Shown in pieces: positions 1 through 9,281 of a DNA stretch of 64,000 nucleotides; the first letter of the stretch is position 1, and every line of letters starts with the position of its first letter. Origin of the DNA: Microbacterium amylolyticum (lineage in GTDB: Bacteria; Actinomycetota; Actinomycetes; Actinomycetales; Microbacteriaceae); assembly GCF_011046975.1 (NCBI RefSeq), contig NZ_CP049253.1, forward strand, positions 434,001 through 498,000, written 5' to 3'. The notes beneath the pieces were generated by a model. That model made no database searches. It was not told the DNA's origin and was given only the letters and a program-made list of their open reading frames with translations. The position numbers and the translations under genes are program-made.

Positions 1-348
1 CGTATGATCCGTGACGACCGGCTGAAGTGCAGCAACGGGCGTGACAAGTGCCATCTGAAAGGACAGCGCGCCGAGGCCACCACCGAGGATGACAGCGAGC
101 ACACCGAGAACGTATCGCAGCACTTTACCGACGAGGGTGAGTGCCAGCGCGAGTGCCAGCGCGGCAAGGCTCAGCGGCTGCAGGAGCGGAAGCGCCTCGC
201 TCCCGGCGGCAGGGATCGCAATGTCATCGACATGCGCCGTCGCCCATGTTTGGGTGGAGGAGATCACCGCAAGTGCGCCGCCGATGAGCATCAACAGAAC
301 GCTCGTCAAGCGGCCGCGGCGCACCGCGAACGCCGGCGCGGCCGTCAC
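1..348 (-). CDS. Trp biosynthesis-associated membrane protein (partial, 3' end outside window)
   Basis: I read this from the reverse strand; it begins at a GTG (346-348) that overlaps the hisI stop by 4 bp, which is typical translational coupling. The 116 visible residues have one hydrophobic segment near residues 16-30, a conserved-looking STQTWATA stretch just after it, a second segment near 60-75 and a third near 80-100. This fits the small Trp_oprn_chp family found in actinobacterial trp operons between trpE and trpC. Its role is unknown; location suggests the cytoplasmic membrane. In relatives trpE normally lies directly upstream of this gene, but here hisI does. The family call is from pattern recognition only. 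Confidence 0.7.
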   Translation of the reverse strand, partial: MTAAPAFAVRRGRLTSVLLMLIGGALAVISSTQTWATAHVDDIAIPAAGSEALPLLQPLSLAALALALALTLVGKVLRYVLGVLAVILGGGLGALSFQMALVTPVAALQPVVTDHT

Positions 349-710
349 ACGACCACCGGGCGCAGATCGCGCTCGTCGCCGTCAAAGCAGGTGCGCGTTC
401 CCGTGTGGCAGGCCGCTCCCGTCTGCTCGACGAAGAGCAACACAACGTCTGCGTCGCAGTCCACGCGCGCGCCCTTGACGAGCTGGATGTGACCAGACGT
501 GTCGCCCTTGCGCCAATACTGCTGGCGGCTCCGCGACCAGTAGGTCACCCGGCCAGAGGTCAGCGTTCGGCGCAGCGCCTCCTGATCCATCCACGCCATC
601 ATCAAAACGTCGCGCGTTTCGTGATCCTGCACAATGGCCGGAACAAGGCGATCACTGAACCGAATCCGTGAGATCCGCAGAGCAACGTCGAGATCCATGT
701 CTTCAGTCAT
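345..710 (-). CDS. hisI: phosphoribosyl-AMP cyclohydrolase
   Basis: Opens the adenine ring of PR-AMP to give ProFAR, the third step of histidine synthesis, in the cytoplasm. The 121-residue protein has the family signature WRKGDTSGH at residues 66-74, the Mg-binding aspartates D84, D86 and D88, and the zinc cysteines C85, C101 and C108. It is a stand-alone HisI; HisE is a separate gene at 2374. The ATG overlaps the hisF stop codon by 4 bp, so the two are probably translationally coupled. Length is normal for the monofunctional enzyme. Confidence 0.95.
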   Translation of the reverse strand: MTEDMDLDVALRISRIRFSDRLVPAIVQDHETRDVLMMAWMDQEALRRTLTSGRVTYWSRSRQQYWRKGDTSGHIQLVKGARVDCDADVVLLFVEQTGAACHTGTRTCFDGDERDLRPVVV

Positions 711-1501
711 CGAACGAGCACCCCCTCGGCGCGCATGGCATCCTTCACATCTCCGATTGTCATCTGGCCCGAGTGGAAAACCGTTGCGGCAAGAACGGCG
801 TCGGCCCCGGCTTTGACAGCCGGGGCAAAGTGAGCGGGGTCCCCTGCTCCGCCGGACGCGATGATCGGCACGCTCGACAGCTCACGAACGAGGGCCGTGA
901 GCTCGAGGTCAAACCCCGCCTTCGTTCCGTCTGCATCAATCGAGTTGACGAGCAACTCACCCGCACCACGCTCGACGGCTTCTCGAGCCCACGCGAGGGC
1001 GTCGAGGTCTGTCTCCGTGCGTCCGCCGTGCGTTGTGACAACAAAGCCGCTCTCGGTGCGGTCTGCGCGCTTGATGTCCAGCGACAGCACGAGCGCCTGA
1101 GCACCGAAGCGATCAGCGATCTCATCGAGCAGAGCGGGTCGGCGAATCGCGGCGGAGTTCACGCCCACCTTGTCGGCTCCGACGCCCTGCAGGCGTGCCA
1201 CATCATCAACCGAGCGCACTCCCCCGCCTACCGTGAGGGGAATGAACACCTGTTCAGCCGTGCGCTGAACGACGTCGTACATCGTTGCGCGCTCATCCAC
1301 CGTTGCGCTGACGTCAAGAAAGGTCAGCTCGTCGGCGCCCTGTTCGAAGTACTGCCGCGCCAGCTCGACGGGGTCACCCATCACCCGCAGGTTCTGGAAG
1401 TTAACGCCCTTGACGACTTTGCCCTCGGAGACGTCGAGGCATGGGATGACCCGTGTTGCGACGCCGAGGTCGGCGGAAGTCGTTGTCTCAGAGCCGAGCA
1501 T
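707..1501 (-). CDS. hisF: imidazole glycerol phosphate synthase, cyclase subunit
   Basis: The cyclase half of the HisF-HisH synthase, which turns PRFAR plus ammonia into imidazole glycerol phosphate and AICAR. The 264-residue TIM barrel begins [16 protein letters not shown], with the N-terminal catalytic Asp at residue 23. The second catalytic Asp lies in NSIDADGTK in the middle of the barrel. The start lies inside the end of hisG (14 bp overlap), and a start nearer residue 13 cannot be excluded because the first residues are not conserved. The partner hisH is not in this window. Confidence 0.95.
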   Translation of the reverse strand: MLGSETTTSADLGVATRVIPCLDVSEGKVVKGVNFQNLRVMGDPVELARQYFEQGADELTFLDVSATVDERATMYDVVQRTAEQVFIPLTVGGGVRSVDDVARLQGVGADKVGVNSAAIRRPALLDEIADRFGAQALVLSLDIKRADRTESGFVVTTHGGRTETDLDALAWAREAVERGAGELLVNSIDADGTKAGFDLELTALVRELSSVPIIASGGAGDPAHFAPAVKAGADAVLAATVFHSGQMTIGDVKDAMRAEGVLVR

Positions 1502-2330
1502 TGTGAATCGCCGTCACGAGAAGTGCGCGGGCTCCGAGGGCGTAAAGGTCGTCCATGATGCGATTCACCTCACGGCGCTTCACCATGACCCGGACCGCCA
1601 CCCAGCCCGCGTTCTGCAAGGGCGAAACGGTGGGTGATTCCATGCCCTTGGCAACGTCGGACGCTTGCTCAAGAAGCTCACTCGGAAGGTCGTAATCGAG
1701 CATCACGTAGCGGCGAGCCACCAGCACGCCGCGAAGCCGGCGCAGGAGCGTTTCCACTCCCGGTGCCGTGCTCGGCCCCTGGATGAGAACCGCCTCGGAC
1801 TTCAGCATCACGGGGCCGAAGATTTCAAGGCCGGCCTGACGCAAGGTCGTGCCGGTGGAGACGACATCAGCAACGGCGTCAGCGACGCCCAGGTCGACGG
1901 CTGATTCCACCGCGCCGTTGAGGGGCACGACGTCGACTGAGATGCCCTGTTCACGCAAGTACGACTCAACGAGGCCCGCATAGCTGGTGGCGACGCGCTT
2001 TCCGTCGAGGTCCTTCAGCTCACGAAAGGCACCATCGGGCGCAGCGAAGCGGAACGTGGACTCGCCAAAGCCGAGTGCCTCGATCTCTCGCGCTTCCGGC
2101 ATCTGAACGTCGAGCAGGAGATCCCTGCCGGTCAGCCCGACGTCGAGGGCACCGCGTGCCACATAGGTCGCGATGTCACGGGGGCGCAGATAGAAGAACT
2201 CAACGCCGTTCGCCTCGTCGAGGAGGTGGAGGGTTTTTGAGTCTCGACGCGTGGCGTAGCCGGCTTCTGCCAGCATCTGCACGGCGGTCTCGGACAGCGA
2301 ACCCTTGTTGGGAATGGCAATGCGGAGCAC
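1488..2330 (-). CDS. hisG: ATP phosphoribosyltransferase, long form
   Basis: Catalyses the first and feedback-controlled step of histidine synthesis, joining ATP and PRPP. The 280-residue protein begins [14 protein letters not shown], typical of HisG, and has the PRPP-loop-like [15 protein letters not shown] near residues 155-170. Its length and the C-terminal part after residue about 205 fit the long HisG-L form, which carries its own histidine-binding regulatory domain and needs no HisZ. It lies 43 bp downstream of hisE and overlaps hisF by 14 bp, so hisE-G-F-I look like one operon. Confidence 0.95.
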   Translation of the reverse strand: MLRIAIPNKGSLSETAVQMLAEAGYATRRDSKTLHLLDEANGVEFFYLRPRDIATYVARGALDVGLTGRDLLLDVQMPEAREIEALGFGESTFRFAAPDGAFRELKDLDGKRVATSYAGLVESYLREQGISVDVVPLNGAVESAVDLGVADAVADVVSTGTTLRQAGLEIFGPVMLKSEAVLIQGPSTAPGVETLLRRLRGVLVARRYVMLDYDLPSELLEQASDVAKGMESPTVSPLQNAGWVAVRVMVKRREVNRIMDDLYALGARALLVTAIHNARL

Positions 2331-2373
2331 GGAGGTGTCTTTTCTGATCGAGCGGGTGGGGTCGGGAACGCGA

Positions 2374-2637
2374 TCAGAGATGTCGGTATACGTCCTGCAC
2401 GGTGAGACCCTTGGCGATCATCATCACCTGCAGGTGATACAGCAGCTGCGACATCTCTTCGGCTGCTTCCTCGTCAGACTCGTATTCGGCAGCCATCCAC
2501 ACTTCTGCGGCCTCTTCAACGATCTTCTTGCCGATGAAGTGCACACCGCGGTCGAGCTCCTCGACGGTTCCCGAGCCTTCAGGTCGCGTCTGAGCTTTTT
2601 CGCTCAGCTCAGCGAACAGGTCCTCGAACGTTTTCAC
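2374..2637 (-). CDS. hisE: phosphoribosyl-ATP pyrophosphatase
   Basis: Hydrolyses PR-ATP to PR-AMP, the second step of histidine synthesis. The 87 residues are all alpha-helical in character and carry the MazG-like metal motif: [14 protein letters not shown] at 37-50 and [15 protein letters not shown] further on, with paired glutamates and aspartates that bind Mg. Length is standard for a stand-alone HisE. It is the first his gene of this operon and follows rpe by 34 bp on the same strand. Confidence 0.95.
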   Translation of the reverse strand: MKTFEDLFAELSEKAQTRPEGSGTVEELDRGVHFIGKKIVEEAAEVWMAAEYESDEEAAEEMSQLLYHLQVMMIAKGLTVQDVYRHL

Positions 2638-2671
2638 TCGTCAAGGTTACCGGTTCGCGCAGGGCTCCAGG

Positions 2672-3352
2672 TCACGGCGTGTGGCTGTGCGCTCTGGCAA
2701 GTTCCCGAAGTTCGCCGATGCGGCCGTCGATATCGTCGGCTCCGAACACCGCCGAGCCCGCGACGAAGGTGTTCGCCCCGGCGGCAGCGGCCTGTTCGAT
2801 CGTGCCGGGGGCGATGCCGCCGTCCACCTGCAACCACACATTGGAACCGCGGCGATGCGCCTCCTCCGAAACCGTGCGGAGCTTATTCATCATGCTCGCC
2901 ATGAAACCCTGGCCACCGAAGCCCGGCTCAACCGTCATGATGAGCACCTGATCGAACTCATCGAGGTGCTCCAGCAGGGGCTCAATGGGCGTCCCCGGCT
3001 TCACGGCAACACCAGCGCGGGCGCCGATTTCACGCAAACGACGTGCCAAGAGAACGGGGTTCTGCGAGGCTTCCGCGTGAAAAGTAACGGACGCCGCACC
3101 GAGCTCGGCGTAGCCGGGACCCCAGCGATCCACGTCGGAGATCATCAGATGCACGTCCAAGGGGATCGGGCTCGTCTGCTGCACGCGCTCGACCATCTGC
3201 ATTCCGAACGTGAGATTCGGCACAAAATGGTTGTCCATCACGTCCACGTGCACGAGATCAGCGCCGGAGATCCTCTGAAGGTCGCGCTCCATGTTCACGA
3301 AGTCAGCGGACAAAATACTCGGGTTGATGCGCGGCGCAGGAGGAAAAGTCAC
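2672..3352 (-). CDS. rpe: ribulose-phosphate 3-epimerase
   Basis: Interconverts ribulose 5-phosphate and xylulose 5-phosphate in the pentose phosphate pathway. From the GTG at 3350-3352 the protein has 226 residues, the usual family length. PSILSADF (11-18), HVDVMDNHFVP (35-45), VHLMISD, and DGGI near the phosphate site are all present, including catalytic D37. The reading frame stays open to 3457, but that extension is unlike the family and would overlap the divergent gene at 3402, so the GTG is preferred. A GATAAT element sits just upstream of the GTG, which could mean a leaderless or very short leader, but no good -35 is seen. Confidence 0.92.
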   Translation of the reverse strand: MTFPPAPRINPSILSADFVNMERDLQRISGADLVHVDVMDNHFVPNLTFGMQMVERVQQTSPIPLDVHLMISDVDRWGPGYAELGAASVTFHAEASQNPVLLARRLREIGARAGVAVKPGTPIEPLLEHLDEFDQVLIMTVEPGFGGQGFMASMMNKLRTVSEEAHRRGSNVWLQVDGGIAPGTIEQAAAAGANTFVAGSAVFGADDIDGRIGELRELARAHSHTP

Positions 3353-3401
3353 CCATCCATTATCGCCCTGGCGGATACGATAGGCCGCCGGAGCGGGAGG
3401 A

Positions 3402-4838
3402 ATGAACGTGAGCAGCAACGATTTTCCCTGGCGGAAGAACGACGGGGACGAGCCCACTGACGGCGACGCCTATTCATGGGATCGCCGGTTCCCCTGGCAG
3501 AAGAATGACGACGTGCTCGGCGAAGGAGACGAGGACGGAGGCTCTCTCGAGTCAGAATCCCCCGTCGCACCGCCCGGTGACCCCGTGGTCAGCGAACCAG
3601 ACGGTCCCATGGTCAGTGATCCAGTCGATCCCGTTGTCAGTCGTCGCGAGAGCAGCGACAACCTCCCCATGCCGGACGAAGAAACCGAATCACACGACGA
3701 GCGGGGTATCACGGCCGACACCCCCACTTCCGAGCCGGATGTCCTCCCGGAACAAGGAACTGCGGCAGCGATCCCGCCCTCCGTAAAAAAGGCCCGCTCG
3801 GGGTGCGGGGGCTTAGTCGTCATTATCGGAATTGTCGTGATTATTTTCGTCGCCATCGGAGGTTTCAGCGGCGTAGGGGCCATCTTCGAACGGTTCTCTC
3901 CCGGTCTGAGCGAAAGAGACACCGCGCAGATCACGCAGAGCATCGATAGCCTTCTGGAAGACGTGCAGCGGCGCGATGCTGAGGCCGTTCTTGCGCACTA
4001 CTCAGATGTCATCTTCGAGTCAGACGCCCTCCTCACCCAGGAGATCCTCGATGCTTCCCAGGAACTCGCGCCGCTGCGCAGCTGGAGCGTCGAGGAGGTC
4101 GCGTTGCGCGAGAATTCACGTCGGGTAGGCGTTGCCACCGTCCACGCCCAGTTTGGGGAGGTCTCGACAGACATCCATTTCCCCATCGCCGAGGAAACGC
4201 GAGGAGGAGAAACGGCCTGGCGTCTCCAACTCACCAGCTCGGCCAGCATGCTGCGCGCTGACGACAACTTCGATATCACCGTCTTCGAAACATTCACGCT
4301 TGCGGACGACGACGCGCGATACGTCCTGTTCCCCGGGGTCTACCTGATCGACTACGGAGTGCGTCACGTCACGCTTGTCGACGGCGCGATGCCCCGAGAA
4401 GCCGGCGCAACGATGGCGGCTTTTCCGTACGAAGGCGAGTACGGCCGGTACCTCAGCGCCTCGCCCGATGGCGTGGATGCGTACGTTGATGCTGTCTCGA
4501 CGGAACTCAGCGAATGCATCGCATCACGCGAGCTGACCACACCGTGCTTCTCTCTCGGCGACGAGGAACTCGCTGATGTCGACGCGACCGCGTTCATCGA
4601 CGGCACGGTGCACCGCGAGCTCTACGATGACCCCGCCGTTGACCCAGAGCGCGTGAGTTACCGGCCCGCTGAGCCCATGCTGCTCTCCGGACGCACGGTT
4701 CCGATGCTCATCAGTGAGGTTGGCTGTGTGATCGACGGCGCCGAGGACACGTGCCGGGTATACCAGGGCGTCGGAATCATCGCGGTAGATTTCTCCGGCG
4801 AAGAGCCCACCGTTGTGTGGGAACACTCCTCCCCCTGA
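3402..4838 (+). CDS. uncharacterised single-pass membrane protein with a large outer domain
   Basis: I do not recognise a family. The 478-residue protein has an acidic, low-complexity cytoplasmic N-terminus of about 125 residues. A basic and Gly/Cys stretch follows, then one hydrophobic segment at about 134-156. The remaining roughly 320 residues are probably outside the membrane and contain four well-separated cysteines. The N-terminus holds two copies of a short motif, FPWRKNDGDE and FPWQKNDDVL, followed by repeats of the type PVVSEPD/PMVSDPVD. The start ATG follows GGGAGGA with good spacing. It is divergent from rpe and convergent with rsmB, so it is transcribed alone. The outer part has no recognisable catalytic motif. 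Confidence 0.75.
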   Translation: MNVSSNDFPWRKNDGDEPTDGDAYSWDRRFPWQKNDDVLGEGDEDGGSLESESPVAPPGDPVVSEPDGPMVSDPVDPVVSRRESSDNLPMPDEETESHDERGITADTPTSEPDVLPEQGTAAAIPPSVKKARSGCGGLVVIIGIVVIIFVAIGGFSGVGAIFERFSPGLSERDTAQITQSIDSLLEDVQRRDAEAVLAHYSDVIFESDALLTQEILDASQELAPLRSWSVEEVALRENSRRVGVATVHAQFGEVSTDIHFPIAEETRGGETAWRLQLTSSASMLRADDNFDITVFETFTLADDDARYVLFPGVYLIDYGVRHVTLVDGAMPREAGATMAAFPYEGEYGRYLSASPDGVDAYVDAVSTELSECIASRELTTPCFSLGDEELADVDATAFIDGTVHRELYDDPAVDPERVSYRPAEPMLLSGRTVPMLISEVGCVIDGAEDTCRVYQGVGIIAVDFSGEEPTVVWEHSSP

Positions 4839-4874
4839 TCGTCACCGCTGTGTCATCGCGGAGACGATCAGGGG
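4832..4874. terminator. hairpin between convergent genes, probably bidirectional terminator
   Basis: A perfect 12-bp inverted repeat, CCCCTGATCGTC and its complement, at 4832-4843 and 4863-4874, with a 19-nt loop. It includes the TGA stop (4836-4838) of the upstream plus-strand gene and ends 12 bp before the rsmB stop. No clear T tract follows in either direction, so its strength is uncertain. Confidence 0.6.
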
Positions 4875-4886
4875 CCGAACGGGCGG

Positions 4887-6305
4887 CTATTCCTTGCGAA
4901 TGAGAGCCAGGAACATTCCGTCTGTCTGGTGGCGGTGCGGCCACAGCTGAGCAACGGGCAGACCGTCTTCGCGTTCAGCGATGTCGATCTCACTGCGCGA
5001 AACATCACGGATCGCTTCGCGTGCGTCCATCAGCGAGATGTTCGCCACCTTGTCGCGAACTTCGTTCACGACGCCTACCGTCTCTGCGAGGTGTGGCGAA
5101 CACGTGACGTACGCAACGATCCCGCCCGGCTTGAGGGCCCCGATCGCGGCCGTCAACAACTCCGCCTGGAGCATCGTCAGCTGCGCGATGTCTGATGCGC
5201 TCTTGCGCCACCGCGCCTCGGGCCGGCGCCGGAGTGCCCCCAGGCCGGTGCATGGCGCGTCGACAAGAATCCGGTCGAACGTATCGGGGTGCGCCTCGGC
5301 GAAATCGCGACCATCCCGCTCATGAACCGTGATCTCCTCGGGAAGCGCCTCGAGGGCACGACGAACGAGCCCGGCACGCGCGGGAACGAGCTCATTCGCC
5401 TCGAGCGTCGCCCCCACCCCGCGGGCTTCTGCGGCAAGCAACGCCGTTTTCCCACCCGGTCCCGCGCACAAGTCCAGCCATCGTTCCCCGGCGGCGGCGT
5501 TTCCGACACGGGAAAGCGCGAGAGCAACGAGCTGCGATCCTTCGTCCTGCACGCGGATGGCCCCGCCCGATGCGCGAACGATGCGTTCGGGGTCTCCGGC
5601 GGCAGCACGCGACCCGACGGGGGAATACGGCGTTCGCGGCTCTGCGGTTTCTGCGAGCCCCGGGAGAGAGACGAGTGTGACGGAGGGCGAGGCATTGTCA
5701 GCTTCGAGGAGGTCTTCCAGCTCGTCTGATCGTCCTTCCGCCTTCAGCGCGCGGCGCATGCCGCGAATGATCCAGACCGGATGGGACGAACGCATGGCGA
5801 GCAGCTCATCGTCGGAGCGCGCCGCGTCCGCCAGCGCGGCATCCCATTCCTCAGCGGTTTGACGAGAAACGCGGCGCAGAACGGCGTTGGCAAAGCCCGC
5901 CGCCTGTTTGCCCGCCGAAAGTGAGGCCAGGGCAACGGATTCGTTCACGGCCGCATGAGGGGCAACTCGCGTTGCCAACAGCTGGTGGACTCCAAGTCGC
6001 AGGGCGTCGAGAACGGGCGGATCGATCTCGTCGATCTGGCGACCGGACGCGATCTCGATCATCGCGTCGTATGTGCCACGGCGCCGAAGCGTGCCATAGG
6101 TGAGCTCGGTGGCAAGTGCGGCGTCTGCCGTCGACAGTCCGGCCCGTACGATTTCCTTCGGCAGGAGCAGGTTTGCGTACGCGTCGTCGGCCGTTGTTGC
6201 GCGAATGACGGTGAAGGCGACTTCTCGCGCAAGCTGTACGCGCGGAGCAGGCCGATCACGCTGTGTGCGCCGCGGCCGAGGGAGGCGCCCCTGTGCATCA
6301 TTCAT
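4887..6305 (-). CDS. rsmB: 16S rRNA (cytosine-967-C5)-methyltransferase, RsmB/Sun family
   Basis: Methylates C967 of 16S rRNA using SAM. The 472 residues contain an N-terminal NusB-like RNA-binding domain (about 20-160, with LTYGTLRRRGTYD and NAVLRRVSRQ). A C-terminal Rossmann methyltransferase domain follows, with the SAM loop DLCAGPGGKTALLA, the DAPCTGLGALRRRPE motif and the second cysteine motif YVTCSPH. Both catalytic cysteines are present. It overlaps fmt by 4 bp, the classic fmt-rsmB pair. Confidence 0.95.
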   Translation of the reverse strand: MNDAQGRLPRPRRTQRDRPAPRVQLAREVAFTVIRATTADDAYANLLLPKEIVRAGLSTADAALATELTYGTLRRRGTYDAMIEIASGRQIDEIDPPVLDALRLGVHQLLATRVAPHAAVNESVALASLSAGKQAAGFANAVLRRVSRQTAEEWDAALADAARSDDELLAMRSSHPVWIIRGMRRALKAEGRSDELEDLLEADNASPSVTLVSLPGLAETAEPRTPYSPVGSRAAAGDPERIVRASGGAIRVQDEGSQLVALALSRVGNAAAGERWLDLCAGPGGKTALLAAEARGVGATLEANELVPARAGLVRRALEALPEEITVHERDGRDFAEAHPDTFDRILVDAPCTGLGALRRRPEARWRKSASDIAQLTMLQAELLTAAIGALKPGGIVAYVTCSPHLAETVGVVNEVRDKVANISLMDAREAIRDVSRSEIDIAEREDGLPVAQLWPHRHQTDGMFLALIRKE

Positions 6306-7237
6306 GATCCGAGCACCACTCCTTCACGCTGTCCACGGAACCAGTCGTCCGCGGCCATGCGCGCCTTCCCCGCTGGCTGAACCTGCTGCAGCACGATCGC
6401 ATCGGTGGACGTACCGACGAGAACCCCATCAGCGTGTTCACGCAGGTGGCCAGGCGAGAGCGGCTCAACGCCTTCCGCCCTGGTCGCGCTGTGGATCTTG
6501 AATCGCGCACCATCGATCGTCGTGTGCGCACCAGGTTCGGGCGTCACGCCGCGATAGCGGGCCAAAACGGAATCAGCATCCAACGAAAAGTCGAGCAGTC
6601 CATCATCGATCGACAGTTTGTGCGCGATCGTCGGTTCGCCCGTCTGGGGCGCTGCCGACGCCGTTCCGGAGGCAATATCTCGAACCGTGCCGCACAAGAG
6701 GTCGGCCCCCGTCACCGCGAGGTGTTCGAGAACCTCTCCCGCCGTCTCATCGGCACCCGGCGCGTACGTCAACTCGGAAAATACGTCCCCGGCGTCGAGC
6801 GCGGGAACAAGCTGGAAAACGGCAGCCCCCGTCACGGTGTCTCCGGCCATGAGAGCACGCTGAACGGGCGCGGCGCCGCGCCAACGCGGCAACAGGGAGA
6901 AGTGAAGGTTGATCCAACCGTGAGCAGGAACCGAGAGGAGGGGCTCACGCACAAGCCCGCCATAGGCCACGATCACACCGAGATCGGGCTCGAGCGCAGC
7001 GATTCTGGCCGTGGCATCATCATCGAGCCTCGCCGCGGCGATCGTCTCGATTCCGAGCTCTGATGCCACCTGCGCAACGGGCGAGGGAGTGAGAATCCGC
7101 TTGCGCCCTTGTGGGGCATCAGGCCGCGTCACCACTGCGACAACGTCGACGGCTGGATCGGCGTGCAGCGCGCGCAACGAGGGAACCGCAACCGACGGAG
7201 TTCCTGCATAGACAACGCGCAACGGGGTATGCGGCAT
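6302..7237 (-). CDS. fmt: methionyl-tRNA formyltransferase
   Basis: Formylates Met-tRNAi using 10-formyl-THF for translation initiation. The 311-residue protein begins with a Rossmann strand (LRVVYAGTPSVAVPSL). It carries the catalytic region INLHFSLLPRWRGAAPVQ with Asn and His, and then ALDAGDVF with the catalytic Asp. The C-terminal 100 residues form the OB-like tRNA-binding domain. Peptide deformylase (def), often adjacent in other bacteria, is not here; priA is 32 bp upstream on the same strand. Confidence 0.96.
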   Translation of the reverse strand: MPHTPLRVVYAGTPSVAVPSLRALHADPAVDVVAVVTRPDAPQGRKRILTPSPVAQVASELGIETIAAARLDDDATARIAALEPDLGVIVAYGGLVREPLLSVPAHGWINLHFSLLPRWRGAAPVQRALMAGDTVTGAAVFQLVPALDAGDVFSELTYAPGADETAGEVLEHLAVTGADLLCGTVRDIASGTASAAPQTGEPTIAHKLSIDDGLLDFSLDADSVLARYRGVTPEPGAHTTIDGARFKIHSATRAEGVEPLSPGHLREHADGVLVGTSTDAIVLQQVQPAGKARMAADDWFRGQREGVVLGS

Positions 7238-7269
7238 GTCACATCCTCTCTCGAGAGCCTCGGCCCTCT

Positions 7270-9276
7270 TTACAGCTCGGGATCGATGATGTCGAACCGC
7301 ACAGCGAGTGTATTCGCCTGCGGCCGAGAGCGACCCGAAGTCTTCTCCTTGACCCGCGTACGGGCCCGCGAGGTGATCGAGGCCTCGACCACCGACGCCC
7401 GCAGGCTGGCGGCAACAGCGGGACCACGACCGTAGTCGAACCGGATCAGCGCCCGTGCCCGTTTTCTTCCGCTGATATCGGTCTGCGGAACCGGACCAAG
7501 AACGGCATCGTCAGCCAGTCCGTCGACGTCGGCGCGCAAGCGCGCAAGCGCGGCATCGACAAGGTCGGTATCGCCGTCAATCCGGGCAACACGTGCGGCG
7601 GGGGGCATCCGCAGGGGTGCGCGCTCCGCGATTTCCGAACGCGCATACGCCGGCTGAGTCCACGTTGCGAGGGCGCGGGCAACGGGGCCGGTGACCCCAA
7701 CGAGATGCACAGCAGCACCCTCAGCGGCCAACGCCGCGGCGTTCGACCACCATCGAAGGCAGGATTCGCCAATGCGCAAGTCTGGTGCTTGCAGCATGCG
7801 ATCACCGTCGAGAAGCAGCACCATCCGATACCCCGCCCGTGCCAGCGGCTCGGCTCCGCGTGTCGCGACGACCAGCGCGGGAACATCGTCGACCTCATGA
7901 ACCGGGTGGGTTCCGTCGGCGATGATGATGCGGACTCCCGGGAACGCCCGGCCGAGCTCATCGGCCGTACGCTCGGACCCGGAGGACGCCAAACGCACCT
8001 GCACCGACTCGCACTCCGGGCACGCCCAACGCAACGCCCCACGTCCACACCAGGCGCACACCGGCGTCGCCCCGCGGGCAGGCGCGTGGAGCGAACCTCC
8101 GCACGAGGTGCACCGCGCGGGGCTTCGGCAGCTGGCGCACACGAGTGTTGGGGCGTACCCCGGCCTGGCCACCTGAACGAGAACGGGGCCAACATCTAGT
8201 GCCTCGCGCGCCGCACGAAATGCTGCGGAGGGGATACGGCCGGTGTGCGGGGTGTCCTGGGGTGCGCCGAGCGTCACCTTCGGCGAGGTGCGTCGCGCGG
8301 CAGGAACATCGTGCACGAAACCGATGCCAACGAGACGCTCTACATCACTTGTGCGGGTATGCCCGCAGAACATAAGCGCACCGCCATCCAAGCTTTGCCG
8401 CACAAGCGCGGCGTCGCGGGCATGAACGTACGGCGCGTGCCGTTCCTCAAAGGAGGCATCTCCGTCGTCCCAGATCGCGAGAAGCCCCAGATCAACGACC
8501 GGCGCGTAAACGACCGAACGCTTGCCAATCACGATGCACGGAGCGTCTTCGAGCGTGCGGAGATAGGACTGATAGCGCTCAGGACGGGGCTGATCGGCGT
8601 CGAGCCGGACAATCGATGAGGAGGGAACGAGCGTGAGCAAACGCGCGTGGAGGACCTCAAGGTCCCGGTGGTCGGGAACGGCGAGAACTGCTGAGCGGCC
8701 ACCTGCGAGGGTTACCGCCGCGGCCGACGCCACGAGCCGCGTCCACTGCGGGAGGCCCTCCCCCACTCCGGGAGGCGCACACACAGCAACGCGCTCGCCC
8801 GCCTGGAGATGGTCGGCGAGGCCCGGGTACTCGTCGAGAGCCTCGCCGGCGGCGCGGAGTTCTTCCGCCAGCACAACGGGAATCTCACTCGCATCACTCG
8901 CAAGCCACGCTTTCTCGGCCCGCACCATGCGCTTCGGGACGGCCAGCCGGATCACGTCGATCGCCGACCCCGCCGCACGATCGGCAACCGCACGGGCCAG
9001 CCGGGCCAGCCGCGGAGGAAGCACCGGCGCTGCGGAGACGACGTCTTCGATCTCGGCGAGCACCCGGGCGTGGTCTTCTTCTACGGCCACATCGACAACG
9101 AACGCCTCCAGCACGCGGCCAGCCGATCGCAGCGGAACCTTAACGCGCACGCCAACCTGGACGTGGCGGACAAACTCAGGCGCAATCGCATAGTCGAACA
9201 CACGATCCAGCTGCGGAAGCAGCGAATCGACGATCACGCGCGCGATCGGACGCGGCGCGGGCGGGGCGTCCGGCAC
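7270..9276 (-). CDS. priA: probable replication restart protein PriA, helicase-motif-deficient actinobacterial type
   Basis: PriA restarts stalled replication forks. The 668 residues keep the N-terminal DNA 3'-end-binding domain (about 1-110). They also keep the zinc-binding insert with cysteine pairs in CASCRSPARCTSCGG and CAWCGRGALRWACPEC at about 385-435. The helicase motifs are degenerate. Where Walker A GxTGSGKTE should be the protein reads CAPPGVGEGLPQ, and DEEH is replaced by WDDGDASFEERH. This is known for actinobacterial PriA, which is thought not to be an ATPase. It starts 6 bp before the metK stop, so it is probably cotranscribed with metK. Confidence 0.9.
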   Translation of the reverse strand: MPDAPPAPRPIARVIVDSLLPQLDRVFDYAIAPEFVRHVQVGVRVKVPLRSAGRVLEAFVVDVAVEEDHARVLAEIEDVVSAAPVLPPRLARLARAVADRAAGSAIDVIRLAVPKRMVRAEKAWLASDASEIPVVLAEELRAAGEALDEYPGLADHLQAGERVAVCAPPGVGEGLPQWTRLVASAAAVTLAGGRSAVLAVPDHRDLEVLHARLLTLVPSSSIVRLDADQPRPERYQSYLRTLEDAPCIVIGKRSVVYAPVVDLGLLAIWDDGDASFEERHAPYVHARDAALVRQSLDGGALMFCGHTRTSDVERLVGIGFVHDVPAARRTSPKVTLGAPQDTPHTGRIPSAAFRAAREALDVGPVLVQVARPGYAPTLVCASCRSPARCTSCGGSLHAPARGATPVCAWCGRGALRWACPECESVQVRLASSGSERTADELGRAFPGVRIIIADGTHPVHEVDDVPALVVATRGAEPLARAGYRMVLLLDGDRMLQAPDLRIGESCLRWWSNAAALAAEGAAVHLVGVTGPVARALATWTQPAYARSEIAERAPLRMPPAARVARIDGDTDLVDAALARLRADVDGLADDAVLGPVPQTDISGRKRARALIRFDYGRGPAVAASLRASVVEASITSRARTRVKEKTSGRSRPQANTLAVRFDIIDPEL

Positions 9277-9281
9277 GGCGT

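Noticed and set aside
16..492. Plus-strand frame at the left end
   Set aside because: Antisense to the membrane protein and hisI; no signature.
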